Below are positions 1 through 10,599 of a stretch of DNA of 64,000 bases, in pieces. The notes beneath the pieces are model-generated. The model did no database searches, was not told the DNA's origin, and was given only the letters and a program-made list of their open reading frames with translations. The translations under genes and the position numbers were made by a program. Numbering within the stretch: the stretch's first letter is position 1; each line of letters opens with the position of its first letter. The stretch is from Pseudomonas hygromyciniae (GTDB lineage: Bacteria > Pseudomonadota > Gammaproteobacteria > Pseudomonadales > Pseudomonadaceae), in the NCBI RefSeq assembly GCF_016925675.1, contig NZ_CP070506.1, forward strand, positions 122,501-186,500, given 5' to 3'.

Positions 1-1792
<1,792 letters not shown>

Positions 1793-1941
1793 ATAACACC
1801 CAAGCAATTTGCGTCGAAAGGCCAGATTGCGGTGTGTGAAGACGAAATGAACCGAAAGTTCGATCTTGCAAACACCGACTTCTATTACATACCCAATTTG
1901 CTGAAGCGAGGCCAGCTGGCCACGACTCAGTACCCGAATTT

Positions 1942-2057
1942 CTTGACGACCATAGAGCATTGGAACCACCTGATCCCATCCCGAACTCAGTAGTGAAACG
2001 ATGCATCGCCGATGGTAGTGTGGGGTTTCCCCATGTGAGAGTAGGTCATCGTCAAGA
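1942..2057 (+). rRNA. rrf: 5S ribosomal RNA, first copy
   Basis: A 116-nt 5S rRNA lies about 150 nt after the 23S end. The Pseudomonas 5S core is clear (CACCTGATCCCATCCCGAA, then GATGCATCGCCGATGGTAG). The ends pair: TCTTGACGA at the 5' side with TCGTCAAGA at the 3' side. The 23S-5S spacer holds no tRNA. A rho-independent terminator follows directly. Confidence 0.95.
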
Positions 2058-2067
2058 TTAAATTCCG

Positions 2068-2105
2068 AAACCCCTGTTTGCTAACGCAAACAGGGGTTTT
2101 GTTTA
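2068..2105 (+). terminator. Terminator after first 5S
   Basis: GC-rich hairpin with arms AACCCCTGTTTG and CAAACAGGGGTT around the loop CTAACG, followed by a T run (TTTTGTTT). It is a textbook intrinsic terminator, so the second 5S is probably expressed by read-through or only weakly. Confidence 0.9.
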
Positions 2106-2166
2106 TGTAGAAGTCCATGAATTTCATCGGACCGTTGCTAGCGCAACGCTCCGGTACACAGAATTT

Positions 2167-2282
2167 CTTGACGACCATAGAGCATTGGAACCACCTGATC
2201 CCATCCCGAACTCAGCAGTGAAACGATGCATCGCCGATGGTAGTGTGGGGTTTCCCCATGTGAGAGTAGGTCATCGTCAAGA
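2167..2282 (+). rRNA. rrf: 5S ribosomal RNA, tandem second copy
   Basis: Second 5S gene exactly 225 nt downstream of the first. In the stretches I compared it is nearly identical, with a visible change from CTCAGTAG to CTCAGCAG near 2213. The same 5' and 3' pairing ends are present. The short leader before each copy (GAATTTCTTGACGACC) is shared, so the duplicated unit includes some upstream sequence. Extra 5S genes at one rrn operon are known in fluorescent pseudomonads. Confidence 0.95.
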
Positions 2283-2290
2283 TCAAATTC

Positions 2291-2326
2291 CAAAACCCCC
2301 GTCTGCTAACGCAGGCGGGGGTTTTG
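2291..2326 (+). terminator. Terminator after second 5S
   Basis: Hairpin AAAACCCCCGTCTGC-taac-GCAGGCGGGGGTTTT, resembling the terminator of the first 5S but with different stem bases. It ends the rRNA operon. Between here and the chemoreceptor at 2545 I see no further gene or clear promoter. Confidence 0.88.
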
Positions 2327-2544
2327 TCGTTTTAGGGCCTGGGTGCCCTATTCAGACCGCCCGTCGGTTTCCCACGCAATAAGAAGATCTATCCCACAAA
2401 TTCCTAAGATTTATCCGGTCTTGGCCGAAAGCCTAATGAGCCATGCGCGCACCGAAATAGAGCGGTCGTAGAGTTCGCCTATACCGTACATGGAATGTTG
2501 CATTCGGCACGCTCACCCCCTTTTGGCAAAAAGAAGTCGATGAA

Positions 2545-4425
2545 ATGAATCTCAAGTTCAGTCATAAAATTCTGTTGGCCGCGTCAGGCGTCGTGGTTTT
2601 GGCCTTCGCGCTGTTCACGCTGTACAACGACTACCTGCAGCGCAATACCATCAGGCAAAATCTGGAGTCATCCATCCAGCAGTCGGGTGACCTGACCGCC
2701 AGCAGCGTGCAGAACTGGCTCAGTGGTCGGGTACTGGTCCTGGAAAATCTTGCGCAGAACGTTGCTCACCAAGGCAGTAATGCCGACCTTCCCGGCTTGG
2801 TCGATCAACCGGCATTCACCTCGAACTTCCAGTTCACTTATGTCGGTTCAACCAACGGCGTCTTCACCCAGCGCCCTGACGCGAAAATGCCGGATGGCTA
2901 CGACCCACGTCAGCGCCCCTGGTACAAGCAAGCGGTCGCTGCTGATAAACCCATGCTGACGCCACCTTACATGGCCGCTGTCGGTGGCTTGATCGTCACC
3001 ATCGCGATGCCGGTCAAGAAAAATGGCGAACTGCTCGGTGTAGTAGGGGGGGACTTGAGCCTGCAAACCCTGGTGAAGATCATCAACTCGGTAGACTTCG
3101 GCGGTATTGGCCATGCGTTCCTGGTCAGTGGCGACGGACAGGTGATCGTCAGCCCCGACCAGGATCAGGTGATGAAAAACCTCAAGGACATCTACCCAGG
3201 CAGCAGCGTCCGTATTGAGAAGGTTAACCAGGATGTAATCCTCAATGGTCAGGACCGTATCCTGTCCTTCACCCCGATCAGCGGCCTGCCGGGTGCAGAT
3301 TGGTACATAGGCCTGTCGATCGACAAAGACAAAGCCTACGCTCCCCTGAGTAAATTCCGCACCTCCGCCTTGATCGCGATGTTCATTGCCGTCACCGCAA
3401 TTGCCGTATTGCTGAGCCTGTTGATCCAGGTGCTGATGCGTCCACTGACCACCATGGGCCGTGCAATGCAAGACATTGCCCAAGGCGAGGGCGACCTGAC
3501 TCGCCGCCTGGTCGTGGAAAGCAAGGACGAGTTCGGCGAACTGGGTGGCGCCTTCAACCAGTTTGTCGAGCGTATCCATGCCTCGATCAGCGAAGTGTCT
3601 TCAGCGACGAGGCATGTGCACGATCTGTCCCAGCGCGTGATGGCCTCGTCCAACGCCTCGATTATCGGCTCCGACGAGCAGAGCGCCCGTACCAACAGCG
3701 TTGCCGCGGCCATTAACGAACTGGGTGCCGCCACCCAGGAAATCGCCCGTAACGCCGCTGATGCCTCACAGCATGCCAGTGGCGCCAGTGAGCAAGCCGA
3801 CGACGGTCGCCAAGTGGTGGAGAAAACCATCCTGGCGATGTCCGAGTTGTCGCAGAAGATCAGCCTGTCCTGTACTCAGATTGAAACCTTGAATGCCAGC
3901 ACCGATAACATTGGGCACATTCTCGATGTGATCAAAGGCATCTCGCAGCAAACCAACCTGCTTGCGCTCAACGCTGCCATTGAGGCTGCCCGTGCCGGTG
4001 AAGCCGGCCGTGGTTTTGCCGTCGTGGCTGACGAAGTACGCAACCTGGCTCACCGTACCCAGGAGTCGGCGGAGGAGATCCACAAGATGATCACCTCGTT
4101 GCAGATCGGCTCTCGCGAAGCGGTCACCACGATGAACGCCAGCCAGGTCTCCAGTGAAGAAAGCGTCGAGGTCGCCAACCAGGCGGGTGAACGCTTGATC
4201 AGTGTGACTCAGCGGATCGTCGAGATTGATGGCATGAACCAGTCGGTGGCGGCAGCCACTGAGGAACAGACCGCCGTGGTGGAAACACTCAATGTCGATA
4301 TCAACCAGATCAACCTGCTTAACCAGCAAGGCGTGGCCAACCTCAACGAGACCTTGAAAGACTGCGATGCGCTGTCACAACAAGCCAATCGCTTGAAGCA
4401 GTTGGTCGACAGTTTCAAGATCTGA
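2545..4425 (+). CDS. Methyl-accepting chemotaxis protein, dCache_1 amino-acid type
   Basis: A 626-residue transmembrane chemoreceptor that signals through CheA/CheW to the flagellar motor. Order: TM1 (about 10-30), periplasmic double-Cache ligand domain (about 35-272), TM2 (274-296), HAMP (about 297-350), cytoplasmic signalling domain with the hairpin tip [19 protein letters not shown]. The Cache domain carries residues matching the published amino-acid binding motif of PctA-type receptors: Y119, R124, W126, Y127 (YDPRQRPWY), Y142 and D170. The spacing equals that motif within one residue, so an L-amino-acid ligand is inferred. Which amino acids is not readable from sequence. The C-terminus ([10 protein letters not shown]) lacks a CheR-binding pentapeptide. 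It is monocistronic and ends at a shared terminator. Confidence 0.95.
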   Translation: MNLKFSHKILLAASGVVVLAFALFTLYNDYLQRNTIRQNLESSIQQSGDLTASSVQNWLSGRVLVLENLAQNVAHQGSNADLPGLVDQPAFTSNFQFTYVGSTNGVFTQRPDAKMPDGYDPRQRPWYKQAVAADKPMLTPPYMAAVGGLIVTIAMPVKKNGELLGVVGGDLSLQTLVKIINSVDFGGIGHAFLVSGDGQVIVSPDQDQVMKNLKDIYPGSSVRIEKVNQDVILNGQDRILSFTPISGLPGADWYIGLSIDKDKAYAPLSKFRTSALIAMFIAVTAIAVLLSLLIQVLMRPLTTMGRAMQDIAQGEGDLTRRLVVESKDEFGELGGAFNQFVERIHASISEVSSATRHVHDLSQRVMASSNASIIGSDEQSARTNSVAAAINELGAATQEIARNAADASQHASGASEQADDGRQVVEKTILAMSELSQKISLSCTQIETLNASTDNIGHILDVIKGISQQTNLLALNAAIEAARAGEAGRGFAVVADEVRNLAHRTQESAEEIHKMITSLQIGSREAVTTMNASQVSSEESVEVANQAGERLISVTQRIVEIDGMNQSVAAATEEQTAVVETLNVDINQINLLNQQGVANLNETLKDCDALSQQANRLKQLVDSFKI

Positions 4426-4441
4426 TTGCCAGGCAATAAAT

Positions 4442-4477
4442 ATGGCGTAGTGCAGCAGTGCACTGCGCCATTTTTTT
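4442..4477. terminator. Bidirectional terminator between chemoreceptor and mgoD
   Basis: A 14-bp stem (ATGGCGTAGTGCA paired with TGCACTGCGCCAT, one G-T wobble, loop GCAG) followed by seven Ts on the plus strand. On the minus strand it follows the mgoD stop codon (TAA, 4476-4478) at once. It probably serves both convergent transcripts. Confidence 0.85.
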
Positions 4478-4937
4478 AACCAAGCAAACGGCAAACGTTA
4501 TCCAGTGCGCGGTCGGCGAAATCCTGGATGAACTGCTCGAATCCATCTTTACCGCCGGCATCGACAGGTTCGGCGATGATGGTCCAGGTCGCCCGCGCCA
4601 GATTCTCCCCGAGCGACTCAACGCTCATCGCCGCCCACAGTCGGGCCACGCCCAAGGTGTTATAGATTGTCGTCCAGGTCATGTGCATCGCCAGCTCATC
4701 GCGGCTGTTGAGTTGTTCTACGGCGATACCGCCATCGTGGAAGTGTTTATTGCGTAGCGATCCCACGCCGCTGCCCGTCATCGTGATGCGCGCCAGGGCA
4801 GGAATGAACGCGTCAAATCCCTCGAAGCGCCCCACGACCTTCCATAGCGTTGAAGCACTGCAGGCAATCACCACAGATGACACCAGAGGCTTGCCCTGGG
4901 GGTTTTTGATCAACGTATCGGGTTGCAGCTGTGTCAT
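4476..4937 (-). CDS. mgoD: SRPBCC/polyketide-cyclase-like protein, MgoD/PvfD
   Basis: A 153-residue protein of the START-like SRPBCC fold, annotated in homologues as polyketide cyclase/dehydrase. It is the last gene of the mgoBCAD (pvfABCD) cluster, whose products make small N-oxidised signals; its precise chemical role is not settled. Supporting features are the short length, the N-terminal strand SSVVIACSASTLWKVVGRF followed by the G-x-G turn GSGVGS, and the C-terminal helix FEQFIQDFADRALDNVCRLLG. The start at 4937 is chosen because AGGA lies just upstream and the gene then begins 22 nt after the mgoA stop. An in-frame start 44 codons further upstream would overlap mgoA. Confidence 0.85.
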   Translation of the reverse strand: MTQLQPDTLIKNPQGKPLVSSVVIACSASTLWKVVGRFEGFDAFIPALARITMTGSGVGSLRNKHFHDGGIAVEQLNSRDELAMHMTWTTIYNTLGVARLWAAMSVESLGENLARATWTIIAEPVDAGGKDGFEQFIQDFADRALDNVCRLLG

Positions 4938-4959
4938 AAATTTTTCCTGTTGGAGCGGC

Positions 4960-7900
4960 TCACAGAAAGCCGATGGCATTGAGGTACTGGCACCCTCTGC
5001 GTAACAGCGCGGGTTCTTTTTCCGGGTACTGCGCGCCCATCTGTTCAACACCGTGGCGTGCGTTCTCATGGCGGATCATTGAGATGTCGCCCGTGTCTTC
5101 TCCCAGCCCATTGAGGTAGAACCCGAGCACACCGAAAAGGGCATTCTCGCGATCCACTTTGCGCAGATGGTGTTGCCAATCCGCTACGCTCACCAACTCG
5201 AACGCATGACCTGCCTGGCGAAACGACTCGACATAGGCTTCCCACTTCAAGGGCTGCGGGTTGTGCAAGTTGAAGACGCTACGCTCGGCAACGTAATTGC
5301 CACTGTGGAAGGCAATGAAACGTGCCAGGAAATCCACCGGCATCAGGTCGAAGTTCAATCCCAGGCGTGGCACCCGGCCCAACTGCAGCGATCCCTTGAG
5401 CATCAGCATCAGACGGTTTTTGTGTGGCTGGCAGACGCCATTGCGGCTATTGAAACTGATGTTCCCGGGGCGGTAGATATTAATCCAGGCACCTTGTGCG
5501 GCGGCACGCCCCAACAAACGCTCAGCAACCCATTTGGACAGGTTGTAGCCGTTCTTGATGTAAAGCGGCGGCGTACTTGCTGCAGGAGCTTCAAGCACTT
5601 GCCCGTCGGCCCCGACGCTGCTTGACGCAGATAAGGTGGACACGAAGTTGAGCACTTTCTTGCAGTGGATTTCGCAAAGGCGCAGGCATTCAAGCACCGG
5701 TTCCACGTTGTCCTTGGCCAGCGATGCGTAGTCCATGACGTGATTGACGTGGGCCGCGCTGTGTACCAGCACACCGTACTGGCGGGCGAGGTATTCATAA
5801 ACCTGTGCCTCTAGCCCCATGCGCGGTTGGCGCAGATCCGCGGTGTACACACGCACCCGGCTCAGGTCCAGGTGTTCCAGGCGGTATTCACGCAAGGCTT
5901 CGGCAAACCGTGCAGTGGCCGATTGCCCTGGGTTTTCCCGAACCAGGCAGGCGACTTCGGTCGCTCCGGCCACCAGTAAGGCCTCGACGATATGGATACC
6001 CAAGAAACTATTGGCCCCCGTCACGATAGCCTTATGGCGATCACCGGCACGCTCTGCAGGTAATAGCGCTAGATCCAGCGTGCGTAGTGCATCGTTGATC
6101 GCCTGGTCGGTGGGAGCGGCACCTGGTGCGCTGTCGCCCATCAACGCCGCGAGCGTCTGCACTGTGGGCGCCTCGATAAACCGATTGAGCGGCAGGCTGC
6201 GCCCGTACAACTCGCGAATCTGCAGGAGCATGGTTGAAAGCAGGATAGAGTGACCGCCGAGATGGAAAAAACTGTCGTCAGTCGATATCTCGTCGGCCGG
6301 TAACCCCAGCAGTTCACTCCACAGATCCAGCAATTGCCCTTCCACCGGTGTTTGAGGGCGGCGTTGAGGAGGCTGCGAGACAGTTTGAACCGCCAGCGCC
6401 AACAAAGCCTGGCGGTCGACCTTGCCATTGCTGCCATAAGGCAGGCTCGGCAATTCTGTACACACCGTTGGCTGCATATAGTCCGGCAGCCGTTGCCTGG
6501 CATGTTGCTTTAACGCGGCCAGGGCCGTACCTGAGTGGCTGGGATCAGCGTGCGCCACGAACGCGAGGACTCGTCGATCACCGTCAATCACCACCGCGAC
6601 CTGGCGAAAAAGCTGGCTGGCACGCAAGCACTGCTCGATCTCCTGGGGCTCGACCCGAAAACCACGGATCTTCACCTGCAGGTCCCGGCGCCCGACCAGC
6701 TCGATGCCCTCTGCCGTCCATTTCGCCATATCTCCCGTGCGGTAGGCGCGCAAGGTCTGGCTGTCAGGTAGCGCAAGGTGCACAAAGCACTCGGCGGTCT
6801 GTTGTGGCTGGTTCACGTAACCGAGGCTCACCCCGGGGCCGACAATGTACAGTTCGCCCACCACCTGGTTCTCGACTGGCCGCCGCTGCTCGTCGAGGAT
6901 CAGCACCTGGCTGTTGGCGATTGGCGTGCCGAGGTTGAGATTGCTGTCATCAGCGCGTATCCGATGACTGCTGACCAGCACAGTCGCCTCTGTGGGGCCA
7001 TACAGGTTATGCAGGGCGCATTGCCCGGCGATCCGCGCGATGACATGGGGCTCGCAGATGTCACCGCCGGTCAACAGGTGCTCCAGGCCCAGCGGCCGAT
7101 CCAGCGGTAGCAGGCTCAACAGTGCTGGCGGCAGGAAGGCGTGCGAGACGCGTCGTTGCTGGATCAACTCAACCAACTGGTGAGGGTCGCGACGCTGTTC
7201 TTCACTGGGCACGATCAGGGTCGCGCCCTGGCACAGGGCCGCAAACAGGTCAATTAGCGACGAGTCAAAGCTCAAGGACGAAAATTGCAGGACGCGGCTG
7301 TGCTCAGTGAGTTCAACATACTGGCTGTACCACGCAGAGAAATGGGCCAGGTTCTGCTGGCTGAGCAAGACCCCCTTGGGTTGGCCGGTGGTGCCCGAGG
7401 TGTAAAGCACCATGCAGGCACTGTCAGTGGAGGGCGAAGTAAGCGCCAAGGGCCTGCTGTCGTCCATGTGCTGGCTGCCTATGCGGCTGACATCCACAGC
7501 CGTGAAATGCCCGCGCAAGGGATGCTGGCCATCATCGAGTAGCACGACGGCCCCGGCATTCTCCAGCATGGCCTGTTGGCGCGGCACGGGGTGGCCCGGC
7601 TCCAGCGGTAGATACACCGCGCCGCAACCGAGGGTCGCCAGAATGCTGGCGTACAACCCCACCGACTTGCCCAGGCAGATGCCGACTACGGGCGCCTGCC
7701 CAGACCCGAGCAACGGCTGTAAAACCTGCTGGATGGCCAGGCAGTGTCGCAACAATTGGCGATAGTTCAGGGTGAGGCCCGCGATCTCCAGGGCCGGCCT
7801 ATCGGCAAAGGTCCGCAAGCCGTGCTCCAGTTGCTCGATCAGTGGCGTCCGGGCTTTTTGTATCAGTCCGGGATTATCGGTTCGGTTAAAGCGATGCAGG

Positions 7901-8349
7901 TAGGCCAGTCCTTCCAGGCCCTGGAGGCTCTGCTCTGGAACCTTGGAGGCGCTTGCGCGCTGTACGAAGTGTCCAGGGTTGCGCGAAAAGCCGCTGACCT
8001 GCAGTGCGACCCACTCGATCAGGCGTGCGACTGCCTGGCGTCGCAACTGTTGGCCGTTGCCGCAGGAGGGCGGGGCCACGTCCAGCACGGCCAGCAATTG
8101 CTGGATGCGGTCATAGCAGCGTATTTGCAGGATCGGCAGCCCGCACTCACTCAAGGCACCGATGGACAGGCGCAGGCTCATCACGGCCATGCCGGCCAAG
8201 TCCTGCACGACGGGCTGGCTGCCGTCCTCAATCAGCAGGTCAATAGCCGGTGCCTGCGCGGAGAGTTCATGGCCATAGGGCGCCAGCGCCTGCCTCAGCT
8301 CATCCAAGGCGGCACTGGTGCCGAGCAACCGAATCCCCAGGCGTCTCAT
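4960..8349 (-). CDS. mgoA: NRPS-like A-T-reductase, MgoA/PvfC
   Basis: A 1129-residue single-module synthetase. About 150 N-terminal residues of unrecognised type precede an adenylation domain (A3 core TSGTTGQPKG near 315; GPTEAT), a thiolation domain (GGHS near 698) and a C-terminal thioester-reductase domain (TGANSFLG near 773; Y-N-L-S-K catalytic pair near 930). It should activate an amino acid and release it reductively as aldehyde or alcohol. Homologues MgoA (P. syringae), PvfC (P. entomophila) and HamD (Burkholderia) use valine or leucine. Aligned by eye to GrsA, the specificity code reads D-S-I-F-L-G-L-V-L-K. There is no condensation domain. The start is ATG at 8349, overlapping the mgoC stop (ATGA) with GGGAG seven bases upstream. 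A frame extending to 8400 is rejected. Confidence 0.93.
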   Translation of the reverse strand: MRRLGIRLLGTSAALDELRQALAPYGHELSAQAPAIDLLIEDGSQPVVQDLAGMAVMSLRLSIGALSECGLPILQIRCYDRIQQLLAVLDVAPPSCGNGQQLRRQAVARLIEWVALQVSGFSRNPGHFVQRASASKVPEQSLQGLEGLAYLHRFNRTDNPGLIQKARTPLIEQLEHGLRTFADRPALEIAGLTLNYRQLLRHCLAIQQVLQPLLGSGQAPVVGICLGKSVGLYASILATLGCGAVYLPLEPGHPVPRQQAMLENAGAVVLLDDGQHPLRGHFTAVDVSRIGSQHMDDSRPLALTSPSTDSACMVLYTSGTTGQPKGVLLSQQNLAHFSAWYSQYVELTEHSRVLQFSSLSFDSSLIDLFAALCQGATLIVPSEEQRRDPHQLVELIQQRRVSHAFLPPALLSLLPLDRPLGLEHLLTGGDICEPHVIARIAGQCALHNLYGPTEATVLVSSHRIRADDSNLNLGTPIANSQVLILDEQRRPVENQVVGELYIVGPGVSLGYVNQPQQTAECFVHLALPDSQTLRAYRTGDMAKWTAEGIELVGRRDLQVKIRGFRVEPQEIEQCLRASQLFRQVAVVIDGDRRVLAFVAHADPSHSGTALAALKQHARQRLPDYMQPTVCTELPSLPYGSNGKVDRQALLALAVQTVSQPPQRRPQTPVEGQLLDLWSELLGLPADEISTDDSFFHLGGHSILLSTMLLQIRELYGRSLPLNRFIEAPTVQTLAALMGDSAPGAAPTDQAINDALRTLDLALLPAERAGDRHKAIVTGANSFLGIHIVEALLVAGATEVACLVRENPGQSATARFAEALREYRLEHLDLSRVRVYTADLRQPRMGLEAQVYEYLARQYGVLVHSAAHVNHVMDYASLAKDNVEPVLECLRLCEIHCKKVLNFVSTLSASSSVGADGQVLEAPAASTPPLYIKNGYNLSKWVAERLLGRAAAQGAWINIYRPGNISFNSRNGVCQPHKNRLMLMLKGSLQLGRVPRLGLNFDLMPVDFLARFIAFHSGNYVAERSVFNLHNPQPLKWEAYVESFRQAGHAFELVSVADWQHHLRKVDRENALFGVLGFYLNGLGEDTGDISMIRHENARHGVEQMGAQYPEKEPALLRRGCQYLNAIGFL

Positions 8350-9290
8350 GATTGGCTCCCGGATACGGGCAGATAGGCGCTTAGCGCTTGGGCGACACAA
8401 GGTGTTTGCAGCAGCCCGCTACGGCGCAGCAAACCCATGATGTTGCTGATCAGCGGGTGCTGGCGAGTGATGGGGAAGGCCAGGGCACTGACCTCCGCCT
8501 GCAGGACTTCACGGGCGTGGGCGCTGATATCCAGATGCTCGATCAAGAGCAGGTTGAAGCCCCTTTGCAGATCATTGGTCAAATAGTGTTGCAGGAAGAC
8601 CGGCAGGACGTGGGCGATACAGTGGCGGTCTTCATCGCTTGCCGTTTGCCAGTAGAGTCGGACCAGGCTGGCCCAGAAGATGGCATGGCGACCCTCGTCA
8701 GCCAGATGGTCGGCCATCAACCCCCTGACCGATTGTTTGACGCTGTCATCCTTGGCAAACGCCGCCACGTCATGGGTCACCGTGTTCTCGGCAATCGCCA
8801 CGCAAATCAGCTCTACGGCATCTTGTAGATGTGTTGGCGCCAGTGCCTGCGCGGCGGGTATGGCGCGGCTCAATTCGATGGCCGCGGGCAGTTTCAGTGG
8901 TGCGATACCGGTTTGCTCCAGCGTTTGCTGCATGAAGTCCAGGGCGACGAGAGCGTGGTAGTCCTCATCGACCACCACGGTCATGGCGTCGTAGCGGCAG
9001 GTCGCAGGGAAGGGGATTGAAAAGCGATCCTTGGCGATGTTCCGTGCGGTCTTATCAACAATCTCTGTTTCAAAGATCACCACGTCATTGATGAATTTGT
9101 AGAACGTCTGCACCAGGACAAAGTCGCGCCACTGCGGGCAGTGCTCAAGAAACCCAGCACTGAGCACCAGCGGTTGGCGACACAGCGGATAGATCAACTT
9201 GTCGTCTTCTTCCAGCAGGCGTCGCGGGCGAGTACGGACGGTCGCCTGATACTCCCAGTCGCTCGCAAACGAGCGGTAGTGTGCGCTCAC
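8346..9290 (-). CDS. mgoC: AurF-like diiron N-oxygenase, MgoC/PvfB
   Basis: A 314-residue non-haem diiron oxygenase of the p-aminobenzoate N-oxygenase (AurF) family, expected to oxidise the amine of the amino acid or its intermediate. The iron-ligand set is readable with spacing almost identical to AurF: E74, E109-x-x-H112, E168, then H195-x3-E199-x2-H202 (DHLADEGRH). I chose the GTG start at 9290. It overlaps the mgoB stop as GTGA and has a strong GGAGG seven bases upstream, whereas a frame from 9335 would run 49 nt into mgoB. Both ends therefore show 4-nt overlaps, which indicates translational coupling within mgoBCA. Confidence 0.93.
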   Translation of the reverse strand: MSAHYRSFASDWEYQATVRTRPRRLLEEDDKLIYPLCRQPLVLSAGFLEHCPQWRDFVLVQTFYKFINDVVIFETEIVDKTARNIAKDRFSIPFPATCRYDAMTVVVDEDYHALVALDFMQQTLEQTGIAPLKLPAAIELSRAIPAAQALAPTHLQDAVELICVAIAENTVTHDVAAFAKDDSVKQSVRGLMADHLADEGRHAIFWASLVRLYWQTASDEDRHCIAHVLPVFLQHYLTNDLQRGFNLLLIEHLDISAHAREVLQAEVSALAFPITRQHPLISNIMGLLRRSGLLQTPCVAQALSAYLPVSGSQS

Positions 9291-10057
9291 AGGCTCACCT
9301 CCCGGCGTGCTGCGTGTTGGCGCAGGCTGTCCCACAAGGCAATGCGGTTCTCCACCGCGCTAAGAGCGGCATGCCAGGCCTGTTGCTCGTACAGGGGGTC
9401 TGCCTGGACCAGGCGCCGCAGCAGTTGCTCTGCAGCTGGTTCATGGTCCTGGGCATCCAGCTCGATATGCCGCTTGAGGTAGTAGCACAGGCTGGGCGCC
9501 TGCCGATGGGCGACGTTGCTGCCTTCCAGGAGGCGTTTGAACATCGCCGGGATGACACTTTCGCGGCCATGCAGGAAGGTAGCGGCGACACAATGGGTCG
9601 GTGCGTTCAAGGCAACGTCCAGGGTGTGCCGGACGAAGCGCTCTACCGCAGGCTCAATCGTGATCTGTGCCAGGGCGCTATCGACGCTTGCCCCCTCGCG
9701 TTGTAACGCGATGAAGCGTTCGATGTTGGCGGTACTGGCGCCTACCTCGCGCATGGCCTCCAGGTACAGTTCGAAGTGACTGCCGTACCCGTCACCCAAC
9801 TGGTGGTCGGATTCTTCGTCCAGCACAATTTCGTTGATCAGTCGCGCCGCTTGCGGGTCTGTCGGGGGCAGCCACGGCAGGCGCATGCAGGTCAGCTCCT
9901 GTTGCAGGCGTTTGGTCAGCGTCATGAAGTCCCAGACGGCGAAAACATGGTTTTGCATAAAATGTTGTAACTGCGCGAAAGAATTGATTTCCAGGAAAAT
10001 TGGATGTTCTTGTAGTTGCAGTTTTTTATGGTTGAGTAGTTCTTGAAGTTGAAACAT
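9287..10057 (-). CDS. mgoB: DUF3050 haem-oxygenase-like protein, MgoB/PvfA
   Basis: A 256-residue protein of the DUF3050 family, helical and of the haem-oxygenase-like diiron fold. It is the first gene of mgoBCAD. Conserved features are HVFAVWDFM (37-45), the acidic stretch [10 protein letters not shown] (75-84), [10 protein letters not shown] (93-102), [11 protein letters not shown], and a late H-x-E-x-D stretch ([11 protein letters not shown]), which could supply metal ligands. In pvf/ham/mgo pathways this partner works with the AurF-like enzyme during formation of the diazeniumdiolate or pyrazine N-oxide. The exact reaction here is inference. It starts at ATG 10057 with only a weak ribosome site, and a 541-bp leader separates it from the next gene upstream. 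Confidence 0.88.
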   Translation of the reverse strand: MFQLQELLNHKKLQLQEHPIFLEINSFAQLQHFMQNHVFAVWDFMTLTKRLQQELTCMRLPWLPPTDPQAARLINEIVLDEESDHQLGDGYGSHFELYLEAMREVGASTANIERFIALQREGASVDSALAQITIEPAVERFVRHTLDVALNAPTHCVAATFLHGRESVIPAMFKRLLEGSNVAHRQAPSLCYYLKRHIELDAQDHEPAAEQLLRRLVQADPLYEQQAWHAALSAVENRIALWDSLRQHAARREVSL

Positions 10058-10599
10058 GGTTAATGCCTATAAGTCGTTATATCGACTCAGATAAAAAGGG
10101 TTGTTTAGAACCAAGTGTGTTGCGGATGAGTTTTTCGTTGCGCAGTCATGGGCGTGTCACGGCTGGCTTGGATGCCCGGCAAGCAACAAATAGTGACAAT
10201 GCCACTTAGTCTTATTGGATTGGGTGCCGTCCACAGGCATGCTCAAGCCTGGTGCTTCGCTTTTGACTGCAGCGCCAAGTCCAATTAAAGAGTAAACACT
10301 TGGTTAAGTGTTCAAATACTTTATGAGTTATATAAGGTTTTTTTACAGGAAGGGGCGTTTCGTAGTCGAACTTTATATTCGATGTGGGAACTTTCCTTGT
10401 TGTTTGCAGGTTTCAGGTTGTGAACAGAATGACCAGTACTTAATCCACTGTTGCTTTGCAAAGCTGGAAATTTCCTGGCAGTCAATGTCAAGTCCGTTAC
10501 CGCAGCGATCCAGAAGGTGACAGCAGTAGAGGCCGGCTTTGGACGTGTGCGGCGCCTGGCAATCCAGGTCCCGCACTGGGCGACCAAAGTCGGGAGAAA
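10058..10599. other. 541-bp non-coding region upstream of mgoB
   Basis: No convincing gene lies between mgoB and the GntR gene. Base composition is visibly more A/T-rich than the flanking coding DNA, especially 10285-10380. It holds a perfect dyad AACACTT-ggtt-AAGTGTT at 10295-10312 and the smaller dyad at 10072-10087. It presumably contains the mgo promoter. Short ORFs on both strands here look like noise. Confidence 0.6.
10072..10087. promoter_or_regulatory. Inverted repeat just upstream of mgoB
   Basis: AGTCG-ttatat-CGACT, a perfect 5-bp dyad with 6-nt spacer, 15 nt upstream of the mgoB start in the expected leader region. It could be an operator or an mRNA structure affecting initiation. 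Short dyads occur by chance, so confidence is low. Confidence 0.3.

Noticed and set aside
1793..1941. Possible tRNA between 23S and 5S
   Set aside because: I found no cloverleaf or GTTC-type T-loop; the spacer is too short and unlike any tRNA.
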